Positions 47,580-56,671 are shown, counted from the stretch's first letter. The stretch: DNA of 64,000 nt from Bemisia tabaci (GCF_918797505.1 NC_092797.1:48954157-49018156); one strand, 5' to 3'. Numbers and translations are program-made. Notes: generated from the letters alone by a model not told the origin.

Positions 47580-47835
47580 CTACACATTGCAGAATAAAAC
47601 TGCTATCTTTGGCTTTTCTATAAAGGCACCGATCTCTATGGGGCAACTAGAGGTGTTGTCAGCTAAGTTGGCACTTGTTTACATTCGGTTTATAAGTGAC
47701 CACGATGCAGTCGTCCAATAGGGATTGAGGATTGGATTGCGATCGCTCGCAAACAGAGTGTAAACAAGTACCAACTTAGCTGACGACATTTCTGGTGGCA
47801 AATACGTCGTTTCTGCAAAATGGAATCCAAGTACT
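47580..47835. mobile_element. CTGGCTC/GAGCCAG-type MITE split by another MITE
   Basis: The left part (CATTGCAGAATAAAACTGC, CTTTGGCTTTTCTATAAAGG) and the right part (GGTGGCAAATACGTCGTTTC, TGCAAAATGGAATCCA) together resemble one family copy. They are separated by the 135-bp palindromic element at 47654-47788. Confidence 0.55.
47654..47788. mobile_element. 135-bp palindromic MITE, GTCAGCTAAGTTGG family
   Basis: GTCAGCTAAGTTGGCACTTG followed by TTTACA faces TGTAAACAAGTACCAACTTA followed by GCTGAC. It is nested in an older MITE. Only this copy was seen in the window. Confidence 0.75.
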
Positions 47836-47929
47836 TGCCACCCTGCTAGAGATGGCACTTTTCCCCTTCATTTCATTCCCATTTTCAAAAAAGAGTTCGT
47901 TCAGGCCGTTCGTAAAGTGCACCTTCAGA

Positions 47930-48250
47930 CTTTTCCAAAGGCGACATGGCACCGCTGCCGTTGGATAGGGGAGCCGGGAGAAACCCCCTGCGCATGCTGG
48001 ACCCGGGACCGCGATACAAATTAACCTGGCGATCGCGGGGAGCCGGGACTTTGATAAGAAAATGAAATCACTTTCCAAAACACTTTTTATTTCCGCCGCG
48101 GCGTCCGGCCCGACGCGACCGGACGGGCAGCGGGCAGCTTCATCTGAAACGTGACCGACTCGCCGCCGCTGCTCCATTTCCGTTTTCCGACACACCTCTT
48201 CATCCCGACCGTCTAAGCTTCGACACCTCGTCTTCCCGTCTCGTACGTCA
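47930..48250. other. GC-rich island
   Basis: This CpG-rich block lies within a 181-codon minus-strand open frame (47776-48321) that also reads through part of the neighbouring MITE. No domain was recognised, and the frame is probably compositional. Confidence 0.3.
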
Positions 48251-48291
48251 TTAACCTGTGACGTCACGGACTTGAAGTCTAACGTTCTAAA

Positions 48292-48575
48292 GGCCTGAAC
48301 ACACGCTGAAATTTCCATCAATTTCCGATCAAATGGTGACTAGTGCGCACCATCTACCATCAATTTTTTGCAGCCTGCAAAAATTTGATCGTAGATGATG
48401 GAACTGTGGGTCTTATCCGTTATCTGATTTCCACACAACCGTGCTGATTTCATGCTCATTGCAATCAACAAGCTGTTTTAATTCATTTTACCCATCAATC
48501 TAGATATCACCCGACCGCCATTTTTGTCACAATTTTGATCGGAAATTGACGGAAATTTGAGCATGTATCCACGCC
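48292..48575. mobile_element. 284-bp inverted-repeat element
   Basis: GCTGAAATTTCCATCAATTT and CCGATCAAA face TTTTGATCGGAAATTGACGG and AAATTTGAGCATG. Outer tips GGCCTGAACACACGC and GTATCCACGCC also pair roughly. It is non-coding, and a single copy was seen here. Confidence 0.7.
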
Positions 48576-49558
48576 TTATCCAGAGGTCCAGAAACTTCTC
48601 GACCTTGCATAAAAATCCATAATTGCCACAAAATTTAGAAAATGAAATTTTCTGACATTTCCCTGATACATTTTGGTGAAATTCCCTGACAATTGATGAT
48701 ATGAAGGATCATACGGCGTTCTTCCAGCAGCATAGCATACGCATCGCATACTAGCACATCGGTAAGGAAACGAACTGTGGAGGTTTCAAAAATAATCTAA
48801 AAGAGTTTGGGAAAAATCTCAATTTTGCATGGCAGGTTACAAATGGACAAAATCAGCGATCGACTTGCAAAAAAACACACGATAACAGAAATGACGGTTT
48901 AAATATGTGAATGACTACGAGTGGAGCTTGGCTGATGCACAGAGTGCACAACGGAATACTATCAGATTGTGAATAAAAATAGCCGTTCATGGTAGGCAAC
49001 ACAATTAACACATACACCTCCAATTGCCTATGCTGACAAATGCGGGCGTTTTCAGGCAGGCTCGCAACTCGCTTGTTAGTGAGGATTTGTGCGGAAGAGG
49101 CTGTCCTTGCACAAAGGGATCATGACAGCTTTTCGAAAGCAAAATTACGTGCTTACATGAACTTCAAAGAGCATTATTAAGCATTTTCCGAGGTGAACAA
49201 AAAAAGTAATGTATAGTAATTGAACATTTCCTCTTTCTATCTTTCTACAGCTTTGTTCTCTGTTACTTCCAGTATTACTATAGTTTTCCCCCTTTTCTTC
49301 TGATAATCATCCGATTTAGTTCGCCCGCCTCCCCCTCTTTCTAATTTTTTTTTAGATTTTTTCTCTCTTCATTTTTTCTCTCTGTGCCACTGTAATGTGT
49401 TAAATGCATTACAATTGCCTACATTCCTCAAAAGGAAAATTTTTTCAACAAAAAATTGGGCACTTCAGGATTGAAATTGTGAATGTTCATTCTTCATAAA
49501 CAAGGACTATTCACAAGAACTTTCAAATCATTATGTTTCTTCAAAACATAAGAGGGAA
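48576..49558. other. No gene recognised; solo MITE end near 48708-48735
   Basis: GGATCATACGGCGTTCTTCC near 48707 is a solo end of the CGCCGTATG MITE family. The rest is AT-rich, with pyrimidine-rich sequence (49230-49390) and no exon-like frame. Confidence 0.35.
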
Positions 49559-49692
49559 TGGGACTTCATTTTGCACTGCGGAATTACAGTTCCGTCCGTT
49601 AAAACTCTTATGTGCATAAGGAAACTAATGTTACACATATTGTTTCTAAACTGAGCCGCGAATTTCAGTACCTGATGGAAAAATGTAGTCCA
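49559..49692. mobile_element. CTGGCTC/GAGCCAG MITE family copy, diverged
   Basis: TGGGACTTCATTTTGCACTG faces GGAAAAATGTAGTCCA, with the centre AGGAAACTAATGTTACACAT and ACTGAGCCGCGAATTTCAG. Confidence 0.65.
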
Positions 49693-49991
49693 AATGCAGT
49701 TAGGCTTAGTTTGGTTAAAACTATCTATTTTCACAAATAAGACATTCAAAGGAAAAAAAAGAGGTGACTTTAAAGTTCCCTGGGTTTGCCAATTTTGGAG
49801 CACTCTATTCTCCACCTGGTGCTGGATTTTGTCACTTATCTTTCAGACGCACAATAACAGTTACTACACGCGTAAAAAATTTAAATTAGTCAATTTTCCA
49901 GTAGTGTTAATACTATGTCGGCTAGACCACAAATTTATTGTGAAAACATTTTTTAATGCACTTTGATGCCGGTCTAAGAATGACTATAATT

Positions 49992-50244
49992 CTGCCGTGC
50001 TAAGGAAGAGCGCCGTATCAACCTTAAGGTGTTGCCAAATTGTCTTTGGTAAAACACGAATTCCTTGGTAAACTTATGAATATTTTTCTTCCTAAATTTC
50101 AGAGAATTTTGTTCGTAGTTTGACCTAAAGTTCCTAAAAATTTCAAGGAAAAATATTCATAACTTTCCTAAATAATAAACATTTTATCAAGGGAAATTTG
50201 GCAACTCTCGAATGTTCATACGGCGTTTTTCCTTGGCACGGCAG
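49992..50244. mobile_element. 253-bp inverted-repeat MITE, CGCCGTATG family, copy 2
   Basis: CTGCCGTGCTAAGGAAGAGC and GCCGTATCAACC face GGTTCATACGGCG-like sequence and TTTTCCTTGGCACGGCAG. It is the same length as the copy at 29638-29890 and has matching GTTGCCAAATT inner arms. Confidence 0.8.
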
Positions 50245-50684
50245 AATACTGCTTTTAAGTAGCTTTTTTTTCGGTAAAAATATAAATAATCTGCCGCAGA
50301 ACTTTCCGCATGTAAAAAAGGGAGAAATTACGCAAGTATCGTCTCGATATCACCAGAAATACGCGATATTTCCTGCTGACTCGTTAAATCCTAAGAACGC
50401 TTTCCATCACGGTATCATGGGAAATGCGCAATTTTTCCGGCTGTTTCGTAGAATCATTTTATGATGATTTAAGCGTATTTCACCTCGAAATCGTGGTTTA
50501 TACGAAAAATTTTCCAGCGTTTGATTCAGAAAACAAAATGTTCACCTCAATATCGCGGAAAAGTCACGATTTTCATATCGATGCGAGCATAACGTCCATG
50601 ATTCGAGATAGGCGCTGAGCTAAGATTTTCCATCAATTCCACGTGATAGCACATACTTACTCCGGAGTTCGAATAGTTGCTCAC

Positions 50685-50849
50685 CAGTGGCGTGGCGTGA
50701 ATTGCGATATATCGATTGTTATGCCATTTAAACCTATGGTAAAGAATCGATTATTAAGGTGTTCGCTGCGAACACCCTATTTATCGATCCTTTTCCATAG
50801 GTTTAAATGGCAGATCATTCGATACATCGCAAAGCACGCCACGCCACTG
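50685..50849. mobile_element. 165-bp palindromic hAT MITE with perfect 8-bp target duplication
   Basis: CAGTGGCGTGGCGTG faces CACGCCACGCCACTG, and the inner arms CATTTAAACCTATGG and CCATAGGTTTAAATGG also pair. TTGCTCAC flanks both ends (50677-50684 and 50850-50857). The centre is a TTCGCTGCGAA palindrome. Intact ends and duplication suggest a young insertion. Confidence 0.92.
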
Positions 50850-51033
50850 TTGCTCACGTGAGTTCCGCTTGTTAGAAACTGAAAAATAGCTTCAATCTCA
50901 ATATCGCGAGAAATATGCGACATTTCCAGAAGATTCGTGAAATACTGGGAAATCGCGTGTTTTCATATCAGTTTCACGAAAAATGCTCGATTTTTCTTGA
51001 CCGCCTAAGAAACAGAACAGGGATTTTCAAATC

Positions 51034-51280
51034 CTATTGAAATTGATCGACAGAGTTATAAACAAAGAAGAAAAATATGAAGAAAGTATCCTATTGGTGG
51101 AAACAGGTGGTTGCAATGGACAAAGGAGGTAGGTTGACTAACTACCGGCAACCCACAAGAGACTCTATAGTTAGTCCATCAATTTCTCCCTTAGTCTATA
51201 GGAGTCACCCGTTTCAACCAATAGGATCGCTCCATACTCCCTATGTCTTCTTTGTCTATCAATTTCAATAATCAGCCCGC
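51034..51280. mobile_element. Inverted-repeat MITE, TCAATAATCAG family, best copy
   Basis: TATTGAAATTGATCGACAGA and ATCCTATTGGTGGAAACAGG face CCGTTTCAACCAATAGGATC and CTATCAATTTCAATAATCAG. Inner TGACTAACTACCGGC faces TAGTTAGTCCATCAA. Related copies lie at about 13890 and 17697. Confidence 0.8.
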
Positions 51281-51534
51281 TGTTTACAATAAAGAGTTCC
51301 CTTTCATTGTTTTGGACACGTGGGGTTCCCCTACCTCACTAAACAAAAGACCCTACCGCACACCTGGCTAATGATCTTTACGAAGACCTTTGACCTTTTC
51401 CTTCTTTTGTTCTAAAAAGCTCAGGGTTTCCTGCCACGGAAAAACCAGGAAATACTTTCTAAATTACATCTTAATTGCAAGAGGGGGAGGGGGGATTGTT
51501 TGTGGCGGCTGCAGACCAACAGGTGTCACGACCT

Positions 51535-51597
51535 TATAAAAAGGAAACCCCACCCCTAAAGTTCAGTTAGTGTGAGTTCAGTGCCCGAAGGGGTTCA
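51535..51597 (+). promoter_or_regulatory. Core promoter: TATA box, initiator, near-DPE
   Basis: TATAAAAA starts at 51535. TTCAGTTAG supplies an arthropod TCAGT initiator whose A (51565) lies exactly 30 bases downstream. GGTTCA at +28 to +33 matches five of six positions of the downstream promoter element. This spacing is what a TATA/Inr promoter needs, and exon-like sequence follows. It would start the transcript described at 51565-56365. No CAAT-like or enhancer site is claimed. Confidence 0.65.
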
Positions 51598-51705
51598 ATG
51601 GGTGAGCAGGTCAGTGGGTCAGTGGTGCAGTGGCTTGGCATTGCAGTGCTATCAGCAACCAGAATCGCAACATTTGCAGAGATGCAACATATTTTAAACT
51701 TCTAA
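51598..51705 (+). CDS. Upstream small ORF, 35 codons
   Basis: The first ATG after the predicted start of transcription lies 33 bases downstream in good context (TTCAATGGG). It opens 35 codons, beginning MGEQVSGSVVQWLGIAVLSA and ending before TAA at 51703-51705. The middle is hydrophobic (VVQWLGIAVL). It could be an upstream ORF that limits translation of the main frame, a short peptide or chance. The possible donor at 51708 lies just after its stop codon. Confidence 0.3.
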   Translation: MGEQVSGSVVQWLGIAVLSATRIATFAEMQHILNF

Positions 51706-52027
51706 TATGTGAGCCCACCTTAATTATTCATACCTCCTATTATTTTGCAATTTAGATTTTCAAATTTTTATTTTTTAAATTTCAAAAGTTCAATGTTTAA
51801 AACTAAACATTTTTTAGTTTATACATTTTAAAAGTTTCATTTATTAACTTTGTATTATAAATTTTTACTTTCTAATTATTATTTTTAAATTTTCCATTTC
51901 TTAATTTTTAGGTATATCCACTTTATTATTATCAGGGTCGTGCCAGGTTCACATTTTCATTTATCAATATAGGTGCTCATTCACTTTAAAAAAATTGTTG
52001 ATGAGAGTAATAATGCTTTGTAATGTT

Positions 52028-52046
52028 CCCCCCCCCCCCCCCCCCC
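52028..52046 (+). repeat. 19-base C-run
   Basis: An uninterrupted C-run lies in the predicted first intron. Its length may be inexact, because such runs are prone to sequencing and slippage errors. Confidence 0.8.
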
Positions 52047-52533
52047 GATTTTTTCATTATATATAATTCAACAGTATATTATTTGTTTTCCTTCAGTGCT
52101 GGATTTTTGATGGCCACTTCCTGAGTAATTTTCAGTGCGTAATCCGAAAAATTAAACGAGAATTTACCATAAAAAACCCAGCATTTTCAAGAAAGTTCGA
52201 ATTTGTTGGGCTGAAATTGATTATTAATTAATTACAGCATTTTTTTATTTCCTCATTTTTTTCATGTTATCAGAATTTAATTTGTTTTCGCTTCTTTTGT
52301 TTCAGGTCAGGTGTTCTGCATTGAGAATTGCATCAAAATTGATTGATGCAGTAAAAAAATGCGTAACTCCACTGCAGTTTGACTGAGAATTTTTTATATT
52401 GTTCTACTTTCTTAAGAGAAAAGTAACCAACGTACCGCCCTCAAACTCTCCATGAATAATTAGAATGAGTGAAGAAAATTCTTAAAAATTTTGATGAAAA
52501 CTGCTAACTGGTTTTGGTTTAAAAGAATAAAGC

Positions 52534-55432
52534 ATGAGCAGCAATTGGCAACGTCACAATCAAAGGTAAGTACTTTCAACCTTTCAGCTTCAGTCCTGTT
52601 TAACTTTAATTAAAAAAATATACGCATAGCCACATGAAATAATTAAAAAAAAAAAAACAAAGTAATTTGCATTAGATCTTCACTACCCTTGCTTTCTTTA
52701 TTTTTTTACATTTTTAGATTGGCAAGACAGCACCCAAGAGAAGCATTAATTAAATTCTGAAAACAATGAGAAAATAAATAAAACGACTGTGTAAGTCGGC
52801 AATCGCATAACTCGTTTGCCGTGTCTGAAAATCTCCGCCTCTATGTTATTTTTTAAAGGAGAACAAGTTGATATCATTCCTTGAAGTTTTTGCAGAATTT
52901 TCTTCGCACAGAGAAGAAAAATCACGGCAATTATAAAGAATTGCCGTTGAGTAGTTTGCTGTTTATAAAATAAAGTGTGACAGGAAGTCTGCGACATCGC
53001 AAATCGAGTTATGTGATTGCCGACTTACACCGTCGAAATGCTTTAATTGATTATTAATCAATTTTAGCCAACAGATTTGAACTTTTTTACAAGTTTTCAC
53101 AATTCTGGGTTTTTGATTATAGATTCTTGTTTAATTTTTCGGATTACGCGCTCGAAATCACTTAAGAATTGGCCGTCAAATTTTCAGCATTGTTTTGGGG
53201 GAATACAGCCTGCAGCATTCTGCTTGTTAGATGGTTTCAACTCATTGTCTAAGACTATTTTTTTTCCTCTTCAAAAGTTTCTCACTAATTTTTCTTTCTC
53301 CTTTGTTATTTGTTTCCTTTCTGAATCGACAAGAGACAGGATCAAAGCGAAAGCTACTTTCGGCACACTGATTCCGAGTAACATTGGCGCTACACTATTT
53401 TTATTTTTCTCTCAAATATACTAATTTTTTTCACTGTGTTATTTTTTTATCTTCATTTATCTCGGTTTTAGATCAGCAAGAAACGAACACAGTGAAAATA
53501 ACTTGTTTCCTTTTCATCTTGTTTTATTTTGCTTTTTGTTTTGTGTGTCTCATACTTATCTTCATTACATTTTTTCAGGCTCTAGGAGATTATCACTCGA
53601 AAATTTGTTCTGCATCATTTCATTTTACTTTTTAATTCTGTATGCCTTAAAATAATTTTCTTTTGTTTCTTTTTCTTTCAGATCGGCAAGAGACAAGCGC
53701 AGAGAGTTGTTCATGAAAGGCTACCAGGCCATTAGACAAGCGCAGAGAGGTGTTAATAAAAGGCTACCAGGCCACGATACAAGCTCAGAGAGGTGTTAAT
53801 GAAAGGCTACCAGGCCACGCAGGGACAGCTGCAGAGCGAATCTGGGTTTCGGCGAAAACGAGACTAGAAAGAAACTTAAAGAAAAGAACAATTTGAAGAT
53901 TTGAGAATTATGAACGGTGATTTTCATGGAAGGCAGAAGGCCAAGAAATACTATTTGATTATGGCTAGAAGAGCCTTAGAACCAGCGAAGAAACTAATTT
54001 AGGAATAAATAGGACAATTTTAATTATTGTGCATTTGAAGAGCACATTATAATCACTGATTAATTACTCATAGAAGCTGAAGAGAGAAAAAAGACAAAAG
54101 GAAAAAGTAACTTCATTAAATTTTTAATAAGGGATGAATTTTGCACCGAAAAGTTTCCATTTTGAAAGTATCTGTTTCAACAAATATATTTGGCGTTATT
54201 AAAACATTTTTCTTTTACAAAAGTTTTAATATTCAAGTTAGGTTAGATTAGGGGAGGACTAATCATTCCTTTTTTATTTTTTGTTTGTTTCAGGTCAGCA
54301 AAAACGAAGAAAAGGCTCCGCATGACGAGTCATTGAGGACGGAAGTAGTGCCTTCCAAAATTTGTATTAGTTGTATAAAATTTCATGGGTTAAAATTATT
54401 TATTTTAAAATTTATTCAATCAATTTTAAAATTTACTCAATCCATTTTTAATTAATTCCCTTTCATAAAATCTATAAAAGTAATTATACTTTAAACTTAT
54501 CGCATCCTTAACTTGAATGCACTCAGTTTTTTAGATAGATATGAGAAGTATTTGCGATTCATTCCTATTCTACATACAGTTCTCAAGTAACGCTTTTGAA
54601 CAATATGGCATTCAACTGAAAGTAATTAGACTACATTACGCAAAATGAAATTATATTTTTCGATTCTCTGTAGAAAAACATGAGTGCCTTAAATTTTTCT
54701 ATATAAATAAGAGATTTTCTATAGAGCCAGAAAAATTAATTTCATTTAGGGTTTTGCAGTTTAGTTTACTGCAGCTGAATTTAAACTTGTCATTGATGTT
54801 ACATGACATAGTCCAAAGACAATGAGAAACTGCAATTCAAATTCAAATTTAAAACAGTAATACCTACATTCGATTAATTTTCACATGGCGCTTTAAATAC
54901 AATTTTGACAAGAGAGAACTGGACATATTTATGCTCAAAGGAACTATGTTGCATGCAAATTCCATGCACATAGTTCCTTTTAGCGTAACTAAGTCCAACG
55001 AATTAATGGATGATAATGGAAGAGAACTATTAACTATAAAGAAGGACTATATAGAATTTTTAAAGCCAGTTTTGTCACTTGTTGCAAATCATACTAATAA
55101 TTCTTGATTTCTCTTGTTTGTTTCAGAGCGGGAACGAAGAAAGAAGACGCGGCTGAAGAAGCGGGGGCTTGGGGGGAGGGCTCGCTGAGGGGGGAGGTTC
55201 CCGGGGAAAGGGGGGTTTCGTGGGGTTGGGAAGGCTCGCGGAGTAAGGATTCCCAGGGGGGGGGGTATTCCCAGGGCAAGGGGGGTCCGTGGGTTGGATG
55301 CGGCATCGCGGAGTAGGGTTTCCCAAGGGGGTTCCCGGGGAGAGGGGGGATTCGTGGGGTTTCGATAGGATCGCGAAGTAGGGTTTCCAAGGGGGGAGGA
55401 GCCTCGGGATAGGGTCACGGGGGGAGGAATAG

Positions 55433-55465
<33 letters not shown>

Positions 55466-56286
55466 CTCTGCGACTGGCTTGCTGAGATCCTCCGGGGCGT
55501 TACGTCCCGGAGTCCGCCGTCGCCGGCAGGGGCGCCCGTCTGGACCCCGTGGGTCCGTTGGGTGCCCCTGCCCCCGACCCCCCGCGAGGGGGGTCACTTT
55601 GCCCCCCCGCAAGGGGGGGCTTTTTGACCCCCCTCGTGGGGGGTCGGGGGTGGGGCGCCCAACGGACCCTTATGGGGTCCAGACGGGCGCCCCTGCCGGC
55701 GACGGCGGACTCCGGGGCGTTGCGCCCTGGAGGATCTCAGCAAGCCACGAGCAGGAAAAAAAAAAAAAAAAAAAAAAAAGGGAGGTGGTGGGAAAGGAAC
55801 CTGGAACCTGGACGCCGGGGTTGGGGGAGGCCGCTGCTGGTGGACACCGTCGTACCAGGATCATCGGACACCTTCGTAACAGGATCATCGGATACCGTCG
55901 TACCAGGATCATCGGACACCGTCGTACCGGGATCACCGGACACCGTCGTACCGGGATCGTCGATTTTTTTTTTTTTTTTTTTTTTTCTGTTTCAGGTGCT
56001 GCTGCTGGATGTTCCCGCTGCCGAAGGTAAGATACTGTTTTAATTCTTCTTGTTAATCATTAGTGGAGGGCACTACTTTCGTCTTCAGCGGGCACAGCTG
56101 CTTTCCAGCAGTATCATAAACAGGTTTGTCTACGTTGGTAAGTGTTGTATTTTGTTTTCTCTCTCCCTTTCCTTTCCCCTTCCCCCGTGGATTAGGGCTC
56201 ATGGCGACACCACGTTAAAAAAAACGCGCCAAGAGCTCTACCTCCAGGAGCAGCACCGCATCCTTTATCTGATCGGGCTCTCCTAA
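52534..56286 (+). CDS. Unrecognised 75-residue protein encoded by four exons
   Basis: Coding parts are 52534-52565, 55996-56026, 56064-56137 and 56196-56286. Each junction keeps the frame: AG+G gives Arg, the micro-exon ends on a whole codon, and TG+G gives Trp. The product starts MSSNWQRHNQ. The micro-exon adds CCCWMFPLPK, and the C-terminus is TRQELYLQEQHRILYLIGLS, a likely helix. There is no signal peptide or known domain. A second ATG at 56009 would give 60 residues. Another acceptor at 56088 keeps a different open frame, so the exact splice choice is uncertain. Confidence 0.45.
52718..52783 (+). other. Possible alternative last exon 1
   Basis: TTTTTAG precedes ATTGGCAAGACAGC. Spliced to the donor at 52565 in the same phase, it would add LARQHPREALIKF and then stop (TGA 52758-52760). 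Two overlapping AATAAA signals follow at 52773 and 52777. It belongs to the series of similar acceptor modules at 53325, 53472, 53682, 54294 and 55127. A MITE begins directly after the second AATAAA. Confidence 0.4.
52784..53035. mobile_element. 252-bp inverted-repeat MITE, GTAAGTCGGCAATC family
   Basis: The left end CGACTGTGTAAGTCGGCAAT with CGCATAACTCG is mirrored by CGAGTTATGTGATTGCCGAC with TTACACCGTCG. An inner hairpin (ACGGCAATT facing AATTGCCGT) lies in the middle. An 83-codon minus frame across it is not conserved with anything I know. Confidence 0.85.
53325..53635 (+). other. Two acceptor-exon relics (53325 and 53472)
   Basis: ATCGACAAGAGACAGGATC (53325) and ATCAGCAAGAAACGAACAC (53472) match the starts of the other modules and share their phase. 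The first has lost its AG (TTTCTGA instead of TTTCTAG-like). The second keeps TTTTAG at 53466-53471. Both are followed by T-rich sequence that stays open and would give hydrophobic tails. They look like decayed duplicates and not functional exons. Confidence 0.35.
53682..54009 (+). other. Possible alternative last exon 2
   Basis: A strong acceptor (TTTCTTTTTCTTTCAG) precedes ATCGGCAAGAGACAAGCGC. Joined to the 52565 donor it adds 38 residues starting SARDKRRELFMKGYQAIRQA and stops at TAA 53797-53799. AATAAA at 54004 could end the message. The exon contains three direct repeats of about 43 bases (AAGCGCAGAGAG ... AAAGGCTACCAGGCCA) from about 53691 to 53818. The predicted tail is basic. Confidence 0.4.
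54294..54336 (+). other. Possible alternative exon 3
   Basis: TTTGTTTGTTTCAG precedes GTCAGCAAAAACGAAGAAAA. In phase with the 52565 donor it would add SAKTKKRLRMTSH and stop at 54334-54336. No AATAAA is close, and no good donor was seen. Confidence 0.35.
54337..55080. other. Intronic AT-rich sequence with a diverged palindromic MITE
   Basis: No exon was seen. GGAACTATGTTGCATGC and GCACATAGTTCCTTTTAGC at 54920-54997 resemble a shortened, decayed relative of the 124-bp TGGACGTATTTCTGCC palindrome. Confidence 0.4.
55127..55316 (+). other. Possible alternative exon 4, G-rich repeat-coding
   Basis: A branch-point-like ACTAATAA (55093) and TTTGTTTCAG precede AGCGGGAACGAAGAAAGAAG. In phase with the 52565 donor it reads AGTKKEDAAEEAGAWGEGSL and continues as a Gly- and Ser-rich frame to TAG at 55314-55316. 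The frame runs into a G-rich minisatellite, so the downstream part may be repeat expansion and not selected coding sequence. Confidence 0.35.
55184..55434 (+). repeat. G-rich minisatellite
   Basis: Related blocks recur with GGCTCGCGGAGTAAGGATTC, GGCATCGCGGAGTAGGGTTT and GGATCGCGAAGTAGGGTTTC, separated by runs such as GGTTCCCGGGGA. Many runs of four or more G on the plus strand could form G-quadruplexes in DNA or in the transcript. Confidence 0.7.
55435..55779. repeat. GC-rich palindrome bounded by poly(T) and poly(A)
   Basis: A 31-base T-run (55435-55465) opens and a 24-base A-run (55756-55779) closes an inverted repeat of about 145-base arms. GGCTTGCTGAGATCCTCCGG and CGGAGTCCGCCGTCGCCGGC on the left are mirrored by CGGCGACGGCGGACTCCGGG and GGATCTCAGCAAGCC on the right. 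The centre is CCCCCGCAAGGGGGGGC near 55604. A plus transcript would form a very stable hairpin. It could be a foldback element or two A-tailed retro-insertions head to head. Confidence 0.85.
55842..55963 (+). repeat. 24-bp tandem array, five units
   Basis: The unit is close to ACCGTCGTACCAGGATCATC plus GGAC, with five slightly varying copies. The length is a multiple of three, so several frames stay open over it. It ends at the 23-base T-run (55964-55986) that forms the pyrimidine tract of the micro-exon acceptor. Confidence 0.9.
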
Positions 56287-56343
56287 GGTGGTGTGGAAAC
56301 GAGCTTGTCAAAATGTGTTTTCCCAATCCTTTTTTGAATTGTG

Positions 56344-56349
56344 AATAAA
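56344..56349 (+). terminator. Polyadenylation signal AATAAA
   Basis: AATAAA lies 58 bases after the stop codon at 56284-56286, in GAATTGTGAATAAAGATAC. It is the likely 3' end signal of the predicted small gene, with cleavage expected within about 15-30 bases. Confidence 0.6.
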
Positions 56350-56568
56350 GATACTGGCGATATAATGGAGAAAATAAGTAAATAACGTTGGAACCTGAGA
56401 ATTTTTTCATTGAAGACGTGCGAAGCTGAAGTTTTCAGATGAAAGCCACATTCAGCTGGAGAAAATGTGACTTTGACTCCTCACACTATTTTTCGCTTTA
56501 TTAAAAAACATCTTTAAGGCTTGTCAGAAAGTAAAAGAGATTCTTAAAAAATAGGCTACGTCGCTAAA

Positions 56569-56671
56569 TGATTCCGAAAATTCTGCGGTGCAACTGAACG
56601 CTGATTGGTAAATTTATGTGGCTAGATGATTTCTAAAATTCTGAAGTGAAATTGAACTCTGATTGGTAAAC
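56569..56671. repeat. Direct tandem duplication, ~59 bp
   Basis: TGATTCCGAAAATTCTG and CTGATTGGTAAA at 56569-56612 recur as TGATTTCTAAAATTCTG and CTGATTGGTAAA at 56628-56671. Confidence 0.75.

Larger units (their letters stand above)
51565..56365 (+). other. Predicted multi-exon transcription unit
   Basis: Predicted pieces are a leader from 51565 (possible donor near 51708, GTGAGC), exon 52306-52565 (TTTCAG before, GTAAGT after), micro-exon 55996-56026 (TTTCAG, GTAAGA) and exon 56064-56137 (ATTAG, GTAAGT). The terminal exon runs from 56196 (pyrimidine tract CCTTTCCCCTTCCCCCGTGG, ATTAG) past AATAAA at 56344. All introns are GT-AG. Optional acceptor exons lie between 52718 and 55127. The structure is inferred from splice motifs and phase only. 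Confidence 0.55.

Noticed and set aside
53077..53635. 115- and 83-codon plus frames considered as genes
   Set aside because: They are driven by T-rich intronic pyrimidine tracts giving Phe/Leu-rich products. They overlap the decayed acceptor modules.
55479..56043. Frames of 183 and 164 codons over the GC palindrome
   Set aside because: They run through poly(A), the 24-bp array and poly(T), giving poly-Lys and poly-Phe. These are compositional frames with no coding support.
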